A DNA stretch of 64,000 nt. It comes from Leptospiraceae bacterium. Lineage in GTDB: Bacteria; Spirochaetota; Leptospiria; Leptospirales; Leptospiraceae. Location of the stretch: assembly GCA_015075105.1 (NCBI GenBank), contig JABTUZ010000002.1, positions 1,102,001 through 1,166,000 of the forward strand. Reading direction: 5' to 3'. The notes beneath the pieces are model-generated. The model was not told where the DNA came from. It worked only from the letters and a program-made list of their open reading frames with translations, and did not search any database. Positions 57,697 through 64,000 of this stretch are shown one piece after another (the stretch's first letter is position 1; every line of letters starts with the position of its first letter). The position numbers and the translations under genes are program-made.

Positions 57697-58343
57697 CTCA
57701 AGTGCTCGTTTTCTTTTTCAATACTTCCGATGTACTTTTGTATTTTTCTTAATGCCTTTCCTTCTCCAATAAATTGAATTCCGACCCCATTAGGTTTATC
57801 GAACATTTTACCAAGGTTTCTCCATTCTACTTTTGCAAGAATAGAAATTTTCCCGAAATCAGTATCAAAGTGAATCGTTACGTCTTCTTTGTTAGAAAAA
57901 TTTTCAGGCTCGGTTTCTATAAAAGCACCATGATTAGAAATATTAATCATCTTCCCTTCAAATTCTAATCCACTTTTTGAAAGAATTATTTTTTGATTTA
58001 CAGTGTATCTTGGTGAATAATATTTTTTTAGAAATATATATAGATTTTTTCGCTTTGTCCAAGGCTCTTCACTAAAATCAAATCGAACAATTGCCCTATC
58101 CCCGGAAATTAAAACTACTTCGGAGATTTTAGAACAAAGCTCTACTTTTCCAAAACGAAATAAATCAAAAGTCAAGAAAAACACAAGGCTACTGTTTTTC
58201 TCAGGATAAAAATCGAGGTCATCTAAAAAAAATACAACTGTTGCACCACTCTTAGAAATTTCCTTAGTTTCCATCTGATACACTTTTCCAAGAAAATTCA
58301 GAGACACAGGAATTCTAGATTTAATTTTTCTTTCAAAAAACAT
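57693..58343 (-). CDS. PilZ-domain protein
   Basis: 216 residues with two PilZ-like halves: residues ~4-95 (RIPVSLNFLGKV, EISKSGATV) and ~105-205 (SPRYTVNQKI, MINISNHGAFIET). The D/N-x-S-x-x-G turn (NISNHGAF) is present, but the RxxxR motif for c-di-GMP is not clear. So ligand binding is uncertain. It is expected to be a c-di-GMP-type effector or a structural relative. Confidence 0.7.
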   Translation of the reverse strand: MFFERKIKSRIPVSLNFLGKVYQMETKEISKSGATVVFFLDDLDFYPEKNSSLVFFLTFDLFRFGKVELCSKISEVVLISGDRAIVRFDFSEEPWTKRKNLYIFLKKYYSPRYTVNQKIILSKSGLEFEGKMINISNHGAFIETEPENFSNKEDVTIHFDTDFGKISILAKVEWRNLGKMFDKPNGVGIQFIGEGKALRKIQKYIGSIEKENEHLR

Positions 58344-58438
58344 GTATTCTTCTTTCCATAAAGCTAAAACCCATTTTATCTAATCTTCACAGTTTTGCAT
58401 TGACTTTTTTCAATTCAAGTTTTTTATGGTCAAAGTTG

Positions 58439-58444
58439 TATAAT
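58439..58444 (+). promoter_or_regulatory. Probable -10 of the ribosomal protein operon
   Basis: TATAAT at 58,439-58,444 upstream of rpsF, in an A+T-rich region. No good -35 at 17 bases; a TTGACT lies further upstream at about 58,400. Hence only the -10 is offered. Confidence 0.5.
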
Positions 58445-58521
58445 ATTAAACTTCTACCCTTATTATAATCGGCTAAAATGCTGATTTTTTAAAATAAGGG
58501 AATTACCCATTAGGAGACTCT

Positions 58522-58800
58522 ATGAAAAATTATGAAGTAACTGCGGTTTTGAAGGAAGGCTCTTCAATCGTAGAAGAAACCAAAAATGCCATCAAAGATA
58601 TTCTATCTCGGAATTCTGCTGAAATTTCTTCAGAGGAAGACTGGGGCTCTAAAAAAATCTGGCATAAAATCAACGGACAAGAAACAGGGTTCTTTGCTCA
58701 CTGGAAATGTAAAGCAAATCCGGCAAAAGTAGCTCAAATCAAAGCAGAACTTCTTCTAAACGAGAATATTCTACGCTCCCTTGTAGTAACACAAAACTAA
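58522..58800 (+). CDS. rpsF: Ribosomal protein S6
   Basis: 92 residues, the usual size for S6. N-terminal MKNYEVTAVLKEG and C-terminal LLLNENILRSLVVTQ fit the ferredoxin-like fold that binds S18 at the small-subunit platform. TAGGAGA precedes the ATG. First gene of the rpsF-ssb-rpsR-rplI-dnaB block; 1 base to ssb. Confidence 0.95.
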   Translation: MKNYEVTAVLKEGSSIVEETKNAIKDILSRNSAEISSEEDWGSKKIWHKINGQETGFFAHWKCKANPAKVAQIKAELLLNENILRSLVVTQN

Positions 58801-58801
58801 A

Positions 58802-59236
58802 ATGGCAAACGACTTAAATCGAGTTGTGTTAATCGGTCGGTTGACTAGAGACCCCGAATTCAAAATTATCGGGCAAAGCTCAGTTGTAAATTTTTCTTTG
58901 GCTAACAATCGAATCTATGTATCCAATGGAGAAAAACGAGAAGAAACTCATTTTTTCGACTGCGAAGCCTGGGGAAAATTAGCCGATATACTCAAGCAAT
59001 ACGCAAAAAAAGGCAAGCAAGTTGCGATTGAGGGAAGACTAAAACAATCTACCTGGGACACTCCTGAAGGGAAAAAGGCAAGTAAGGTCAGAATCCATGT
59101 AGAGAATTGCCAGCTTTTGGGCGGGATTTCAGAATCATCTTCTGAAAAATCTACCAGTGTGCCTTACGATAATACCGATTCCTCGAACTACGTTCCGGAT
59201 TATGCCGAAACGACAGACGACGATATGGTATTTTAA
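58802..59236 (+). CDS. ssb: Single-stranded DNA-binding protein
   Basis: 144 residues. OB-fold features: [45 protein letters not shown] and [14 protein letters not shown]. The C-terminal tail ends in Asp-Asp-Asp-Met-Val-Phe, the acidic protein-interaction tip of SSB (usually DDDIPF). It coats ssDNA in replication and repair. Operon position between rpsF and rpsR is typical. Confidence 0.95.
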   Translation: MANDLNRVVLIGRLTRDPEFKIIGQSSVVNFSLANNRIYVSNGEKREETHFFDCEAWGKLADILKQYAKKGKQVAIEGRLKQSTWDTPEGKKASKVRIHVENCQLLGGISESSSEKSTSVPYDNTDSSNYVPDYAETTDDDMVF

Positions 59237-59271
59237 TTAAAAACAGTAATATAGAATATTTAAGAGGGAAT

Positions 59272-59643
59272 ATGTCAGAGACAGAAATCAAAAACTCCGA
59301 TAGCGGGGAAATAAAATCTGAAGAAAAATTTGAATCAGGAAAAGAAAGATACCATTACAGAAAAAATTCCGACGAAGACGATGATCTTCGCGGCAAGGAT
59401 ATGGATGGGAAAGGAAAAAAGAATCCAAAGTACAAAAGAAAGATTTGTAAATTTTGTGCAGACAAAACTCTGATTTCCGGGCTGGATTATAAGCGAGTAG
59501 ATATCTTGGAAAGATTTATCACAAATCGAGGAAAGATACTTCCTCGAAGAATTACAGGAACTTGTGCAAAACATCAAAGACAATTAGTGCACGAAATAAA
59601 AAAAGCAAGAAGTATATGCTTACTACCGTTTAAAGTAATCTGA
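59272..59643 (+). CDS. rpsR: Ribosomal protein S18 with an N-terminal extension
   Basis: 123 residues against the usual ~75-90. The first ~50 are acidic and Lys/Asp-rich ([16 protein letters not shown]). The conserved core begins at [11 protein letters not shown]; the CxxC and the later TCAKHQ give a zinc-type S18. [12 protein letters not shown] and [11 protein letters not shown] are the S18 signatures. The extension resembles those in other spirochaete S18 proteins, as I recall. Confidence 0.9.
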   Translation: MSETEIKNSDSGEIKSEEKFESGKERYHYRKNSDEDDDLRGKDMDGKGKKNPKYKRKICKFCADKTLISGLDYKRVDILERFITNRGKILPRRITGTCAKHQRQLVHEIKKARSICLLPFKVI

Positions 59644-59653
59644 GGTTTTAGAC

Positions 59654-60100
59654 ATGAAAGTTATATTACAAAAAGATGTATCCAATCTTGGAGATGCAGG
59701 AGATATCAAAGAAGTATCTGATGGATACGCTCGAAATTTTCTGTTTCCAAAGAAATTTGCAATCCGAGCTGACGAAGGCAATACTAAAACTGCCATTCAT
59801 CAGAAAAAAATGGCATTACTCAAGAAAGAGAAAAGAAAGAAGACAATGAGCGATCTTGCCTCTTCTATCAACGGAAAAGAATTTGAGTTAAAAGTAAAAG
59901 TAGGCGAAAAAGATAAGCTATTTGGCTCTGTTACTGCAAATGATATTTCTGTGATGCTGAAAAATTCTGGCTTTGATATTGATAAAAGAAAGATCGAACT
60001 TTCAGATCAAATCAAATCTTTAGGTGAATTTAGCGCGAAAATCAAACTTGCAGACGGAATAAATGCCTCTGTTAAAATCAAAGTAGACAAGGAAGTTTAA
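59654..60100 (+). CDS. rplI: Ribosomal protein L9
   Basis: 148 residues, standard L9. N-terminal MKVILQKDVSNLGDAGDIKE and GYARNFLFPKKFAIRA carry the L9 signature, followed by the long connecting helix and a C-terminal domain (EFELKVKVGEKDKLFGSVTA). Located after rpsR; 15 bases to dnaB. It helps reading-frame maintenance at the large subunit stalk base. Confidence 0.95.
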   Translation: MKVILQKDVSNLGDAGDIKEVSDGYARNFLFPKKFAIRADEGNTKTAIHQKKMALLKKEKRKKTMSDLASSINGKEFELKVKVGEKDKLFGSVTANDISVMLKNSGFDIDKRKIELSDQIKSLGEFSAKIKLADGINASVKIKVDKEV

Positions 60101-60115
60101 AAATATCTTTCTAAG

Positions 60116-61447
60116 ATGAATCCTGAACCCCTTTATGAACTGGAAACTGAGAAGTCTTTCTTAGGCACCATCCTCATAAAGGGCTCTATTATTGACCCAA
60201 ACATTGGACTTTCTCCAGACGACTTCTATCAAGAGTTTCATAAAAAAATCTTTTCAACTATCATTGGTCTCACTGATAAGAATGTCACAATCGATCCAAT
60301 ATCTGTAATTAATGATTTAAGAGAAAAAGCCGGGTTTAGAGACGAGCCAAAAGAATTAGAATATATTTATTCTCTTTACAGAGACACTGTAATTTCTCAA
60401 CCTCTTAGCTATTTTATAAAAAGAATCAAAAATCTTTCCGATAGAAGAAAATATCTTTCTGTTCTAAGAGAATCTATTCAATTAATCAATTCTGATCCAA
60501 CAGAAAACGAAAGTCTTTTTTCAAAAATTGAAAAAGACCTTGCAGTAGTTTCAAAAGCTGTTCAATCTCGCGGGCTGCGCAACATGGCTACCGACCAAAA
60601 TGAATTATTGCAATATATTAAAACTCTATTTGAAAACAAGGGAGAATTATCAGGATTAAAAACCCACTACCCTGAGTTGGATGAATTGACTACCGGTTTA
60701 AAAAGCCATGAGCTTATGATTCTTGCGGCAAGACCGGGCAGAGGAAAAACTTCTCTCGCTTTAAACATAGCGGCTAACGTATCTCTAAAAGACGGAAAAG
60801 CAGTCGCTATGTTTTCAATGGAGATGAGCCGGCTGGAACTTCAAATCAAGCTGATTTGTGCAGATGCAAGGATCAATTCTACCCATTTAAGAAATGGAGA
60901 ACTACACAAATCCGATCAACAAAAGCTCAAAGATTCTATTGTAAGAATTTGCAATGCACCGATCTGGATCGACGATTCAGGCTCTTTGAATTTGTGGGAG
61001 TTTCGGGGTAGAATACGCCAGCTACTAACCACCCAGCCTCTTTCTCTCATTATTGTTGACTACCTTCAATTGATGAATGACCCGGAAAGCAAGGAAGGTG
61101 GACGACAACAAGAAGTTGCCTCTATCTCCAGAAATTTAAAACAGATGGCAAAAGAAGCAAACTGTCCGATAATTGCTCTTTCTCAAATGTCGAGAGCTAT
61201 TGAGCAGCGATCAAAAGATCAAAGACCGCAACTGTCTGATTTAAGAGAATCGGGTGCAATCGAGCAAGATGCAGATATTGTTGCCTTTATTCACAGAGAG
61301 GATATGGTTCGACCTCCAGAAGAAGTGAAACCAGAAATGGTAAACAAGGCAGAAATCATCATAGCAAAAAATAGATCAGGTAGAATGAAATCTTTTTTCC
61401 TAACATTCACCCCTGAGTATGGAAAATTTGATACGTTTATGGCGTAG
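60116..61447 (+). CDS. dnaB: Replicative DNA helicase
   Basis: 443 residues. N-terminal primase-binding domain ([20 protein letters not shown]) and the RecA-like C-terminal domain: Walker [14 protein letters not shown] (~residues 206-218), [24 protein letters not shown] (Walker B) and REDMV. The typical [16 protein letters not shown] arginine-finger region is present. It unwinds DNA at the replication fork. Convergent with the helicase gene downstream. Confidence 0.95.
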   Translation: MNPEPLYELETEKSFLGTILIKGSIIDPNIGLSPDDFYQEFHKKIFSTIIGLTDKNVTIDPISVINDLREKAGFRDEPKELEYIYSLYRDTVISQPLSYFIKRIKNLSDRRKYLSVLRESIQLINSDPTENESLFSKIEKDLAVVSKAVQSRGLRNMATDQNELLQYIKTLFENKGELSGLKTHYPELDELTTGLKSHELMILAARPGRGKTSLALNIAANVSLKDGKAVAMFSMEMSRLELQIKLICADARINSTHLRNGELHKSDQQKLKDSIVRICNAPIWIDDSGSLNLWEFRGRIRQLLTTQPLSLIIVDYLQLMNDPESKEGGRQQEVASISRNLKQMAKEANCPIIALSQMSRAIEQRSKDQRPQLSDLRESGAIEQDADIVAFIHREDMVRPPEEVKPEMVNKAEIIIAKNRSGRMKSFFLTFTPEYGKFDTFMA

Positions 61448-61449
61448 AT

Positions 61450-62922
61450 TTATCTTCTCTTCTTGTTTTTTTGAGAATTCCCAAACCGATTTGATTTTTC
61501 ATAAACCTTAGGTTTATTTTCTTTTCTTCGATTTGGCCTATTCGAACGATTACGATTATTTTTTTTCTTTTTGTTCTGCTCTTCATAAAAAACTTCTTTC
61601 TCAAATAGAAGATTTTTATCGAACATTTCTGTTTCTTTGTCTAACTTTAATTTAAACAATGCTGCTGCAATATCTATCGCAAGATATTTATCCCCCATCA
61701 GTTTTTCTATTTTCCTGATATACTCACTTAAATGACCAGCGTCGATAATTTTAGAAATAGTTTTTTGAAAATCCTGTAACTTCGCTTCTTCTAAATCTAA
61801 TACTGACGGGATTTCTCTTCTCTGTATTTTTACACCACTTTCTCTTTCTATTTTTTTAATGAAATGGATTTGCCTGCCTACAACAAAATTGAAAGCTATT
61901 CCTGTTTTCCCGGCTCGCCCAGTTCGACCAATTCTATGGACATAGTCTTCGTCGTCTCTCGGCAAATCGTAGTTAAAAACAGCTTCTACATTATTAACGT
62001 CTATTCCTCGCCCTGCTACATCTGTAGCGATAAGAATTTCTACACGACCACTCCTAAAGCCTCTCATCACTTTATCACGTTGATTTTGATTCATATCTCC
62101 GTGTAATCCTTCAACAAAATATCCTCGTGCTTTTAAAACTTCAACCAGACTATCTACTTGAATTTTTGTATTACAAAAAACTAAAGCCAACTTTATTTTA
62201 TAAAACTCAATTAATCGAGCCAAGGCTTCTGATTTTGAATGCTCTTTAATATCATAATAGACTTGTTCTATTTTTGGCGTACTCAATTTCTGATGAGAGA
62301 CATCAATTACCTTAGGGTTTTTCTGATATCTTTTCATAAGATTTAAAATTTCATTGGGCATAGTAGCCGAAAACATAATAGTCTGTCTATCTTCTGAAGT
62401 ATTTTTTAAAATGAATTCAATATCTTCACGAAATCCCATATCAAGCATTTCATCGGCTTCATCCAAAATAACCATTTGAATAGAATCCAACTTCATAGAT
62501 TTTCGTTTGATATGATCAATAGTTCTACCGGGTGTGCCTATTACAATTTGAGGATTTTTCTTTAGTGCTTTCAACTGTCGTCCGATCTCTTGCCCACCGT
62601 AAACCGGTACAACACTAAGATCAGTTCTATACTTCAATAGTTTACGAAACTCTTCCGAAACCTGTATCACAAGCTCTCTCGTCGGACACAATATAATTGC
62701 TTGCAAACTTTTATTGTTACTATCTAAATTCTCTATCGTTGGAATAGCAAATGCAGCAGTCTTTCCTGTTCCTGTTTGTGCCTGCCCGATCAAATCCATC
62801 CCTTTCAAGATCAATGGAATTGCCTCTGACTGAATGGGAGAAGCCTCTTCAAATCCCATATCTGAAATCGCTTCTTTGACCTCTTGAGATATATCTAATT
62901 CTGTAAAACTAATTTTTTTCAT
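61450..62922 (-). CDS. DEAD-box RNA helicase
   Basis: 490 residues. Motif Q/I: ELDISQEVKEAISDMGFEEA and AQTGTGKTAAFAIP; II: VILDEADEML; III: SATMP; VI: HRIGRTGRAGKTG. The C-terminal ~110 residues form a helical and then a highly basic Lys/Arg/Asn tail, which resembles CsdA/DeaD or RhlE-type RNA-binding tails. A role in ribosome biogenesis or mRNA turnover is likely. It converges on dnaB with only 2 bases between. Confidence 0.9.
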   Translation of the reverse strand: MKKISFTELDISQEVKEAISDMGFEEASPIQSEAIPLILKGMDLIGQAQTGTGKTAAFAIPTIENLDSNNKSLQAIILCPTRELVIQVSEEFRKLLKYRTDLSVVPVYGGQEIGRQLKALKKNPQIVIGTPGRTIDHIKRKSMKLDSIQMVILDEADEMLDMGFREDIEFILKNTSEDRQTIMFSATMPNEILNLMKRYQKNPKVIDVSHQKLSTPKIEQVYYDIKEHSKSEALARLIEFYKIKLALVFCNTKIQVDSLVEVLKARGYFVEGLHGDMNQNQRDKVMRGFRSGRVEILIATDVAGRGIDVNNVEAVFNYDLPRDDEDYVHRIGRTGRAGKTGIAFNFVVGRQIHFIKKIERESGVKIQRREIPSVLDLEEAKLQDFQKTISKIIDAGHLSEYIRKIEKLMGDKYLAIDIAAALFKLKLDKETEMFDKNLLFEKEVFYEEQNKKKKNNRNRSNRPNRRKENKPKVYEKSNRFGNSQKNKKRR

Positions 62923-62979
62923 TATTTTCCTAGTGCCATAACTAGGAAAATAAACTCCCCAAATTAAAGAAGACTTAAA

Positions 62980-63510
62980 TTATTTTTTGTTTTCGATTCT
63001 TTCTTCTATCAGTTTGTTTAAAGCCTCTGCAAGATCTTTAAACTCATCTGTTTTACGAAGCCGAATCCTTTCGACCTTCTCACCGGCTAATAACCTATTG
63101 ATTGATTTTTTAATATTATGAATAGGGCCGGCCATTCTATGAGAATTAAAAATTGTAAAGATTGCAAGTATTACCAAGAAAAGACTGGACAAGACTACAA
63201 TGGCGTTCACTTGAATGTGAAACCTGTCTAACTTATGATCATAGTCTGGAAGAAAGATTTCTTTTTCGATAAACTTTTCTACTTCGACTCCATTCACTTC
63301 TTCAAAACCTTTTTGATAAACCTTGATCGGGTCTTGTCTAAGTTTGAATACTGCGCCACCTTCGTATTTAGTTTCATTCACCCAATACAAAACCCCCAGT
63401 GTAACCAAAACGCCAAGAATCAAAATAATTGAATTGTGCAATAAAAATGCGAGCTGAAACTCTTTATCAATAATATAACGGATACGGAATTTTTTTTTCT
63501 CAGAAGACAT
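62980..63510 (-). CDS. Membrane protein with a HAMP-like domain
   Basis: 176 residues: two membrane segments (residues ~18-44 and ~102-124) bracket a periplasmic loop of ~60 residues. A HAMP-like linker follows (HRMAGPIHNIKKSINRLL then RLRKTDEFKDLAEALNKLIE). It ends right after the linker, with no kinase or methyl-accepting domain, so it may be a signalling adaptor. Similar short HAMP proteins are known in spirochaetes (from memory). Confidence 0.7.
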   Translation of the reverse strand: MSSEKKKFRIRYIIDKEFQLAFLLHNSIILILGVLVTLGVLYWVNETKYEGGAVFKLRQDPIKVYQKGFEEVNGVEVEKFIEKEIFLPDYDHKLDRFHIQVNAIVVLSSLFLVILAIFTIFNSHRMAGPIHNIKKSINRLLAGEKVERIRLRKTDEFKDLAEALNKLIEERIENKK

Positions 63511-63642
63511 AACGCTTTCCTCTCAATGTATGTAACATCGTATTTAAGAAACTATTTTTTTGTCAAAAGTATTTAAAGTAAACTGAAATATATTTTTTAT
63601 TTGAGTGCTATGATAGATTGCCCTACTCAATACGAAAAAGCA

Positions 63643-64000
63643 TTAGTTTAAATTGGACACTTCTATAACCTTAGTTCGGTCGATTCTGATTTCTCCCTTT
63701 GTAGTGTGAATCAACATCGAACTGTCGTCCATATCTATAATAACTCCTCGAATCACAGTATTATCGTCTAAGATGATTTTTTCTAGTTTATCGTATTCTT
63801 CCTTTAATTGAGTTTCTGTTAATGGACCGGTGATCCTTTTTTTGGCTACCTTATCTATAAAAATAGTATCTATTTCAGAAAATTCAGATTTCTCGGTTTG
63901 AGTCAAGCGAGATCTTTTAAATCCTTCTAAGGACATTTCAATTTTCTGACCGGGTTCTATCACCTGCTCGCCTACAGGCTCGACTTTTACTTGGTTTTGA
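63643..64000 (-). CDS. Hypothetical protein, 5' end outside the window
   Basis: The frame runs open past the apparent GTG start at 63,963 to the window edge, with VKVEPVGEQVIEPGQK-like residues upstream, so it is partial. The visible part is Lys/Glu-rich with DTIFIDKVAKKRI, then TVIRGVIIDMDDSSMLIHTT, a small beta-rich domain. I do not recognise the family. Upstream region of the gene is not visible. Confidence 0.5.
   Translation of the reverse strand, partial: QNQVKVEPVGEQVIEPGQKIEMSLEGFKRSRLTQTEKSEFSEIDTIFIDKVAKKRITGPLTETQLKEEYDKLEKIILDDNTVIRGVIIDMDDSSMLIHTTKGEIRIDRTKVIEVSNLN

Noticed and set aside
1-64000. CRISPR array, rRNA or tRNA genes
   Set aside because: I saw no regularly spaced direct repeats of 25-40 bp and no tRNA- or rRNA-like conserved blocks; a covariance-model scan would be needed to exclude small RNAs.

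Overview
The window comes from a low-GC, Gram-negative, probably Leptospira-like spirochaete. This placement is an inference. It rests on the rpsF-ssb-rpsR-rplI-dnaB block, a MeaA/MeaB pair, a 7TM-DISM/SpoIIE phosphatase, paired HtrA-like proteins and the A+T-rich base composition. About half of the window is mobile DNA.

Region 1 (1 to about 33,850) is most of a Mu-like transposable prophage, visibly richer in G+C than the chromosome to its right. Its left end lies outside the window. Virion and lysis genes run leftward on the minus strand (20,025 down to 1). In order they are: a membrane STAS-like protein, holin-like protein, unimolecular spanin, C39-like peptidase, terminase subunits, portal, MuF, scaffold/protease candidate, decoration protein, capsid, connectors, sheath, tube, tail chaperones, tape measure and baseplate. 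Early genes run rightward from an operator at 22,801-22,849: small regulators, DDE transposase, a MuB-type ATPase in two overlapping frames, Gam, methyltransferase genes (damaged) and GemA. The early and late arms therefore diverge from a central immunity region, unlike the single rightward order of Mu itself. Several genes in the immunity region and early arm sit alone on the minus strand, often with a promoter placed so that the message would have no leader. Two canonical -1 slippery heptamers are present. One is the expected tail-chaperone site. The other would fuse portal to MuF. Two near-identical late promoter regions (12,541-12,616 and 20,101-20,176) share an upstream block, and the second is followed by a terminator-like hairpin in the leader of the lysis operon.

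Region 2 (33,850 to 48,431) is chromosomal. The prophage appears to have cut off the 3' end of a 7TM-DISM/SpoIIE phosphatase gene. Then come a hybrid histidine kinase, MeaB and MeaA (B12-dependent acyl-CoA mutase and its GTPase chaperone), a membrane protein, a methyltransferase, a degenerate and an intact HtrA-like protease in tandem, a membrane protein with an RsbW-like ATPase domain, and apt.

Region 3 (about 48,500 to 54,990) is a restriction-modification island in the order res - GxxExxY remnant - rhuM - mod (type III), with a second GxxExxY remnant before res. res and mod carry short TGAGC/TCGAAG-type repeats inserted in frame, and mod carries two abutting perfect palindromes. These look like repeats I associate with Bacteroidota genomes, so the island was probably acquired from there.

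Region 4 (55,080 to 64,000) is chromosomal: a lipase-like secreted protein, a CapA-like protein, a membrane protein, a PilZ protein, the rpsF-ssb-rpsR-rplI-dnaB operon, a DEAD-box helicase, a HAMP membrane protein and a gene cut by the window edge. I saw no rRNA, tRNA or CRISPR array.
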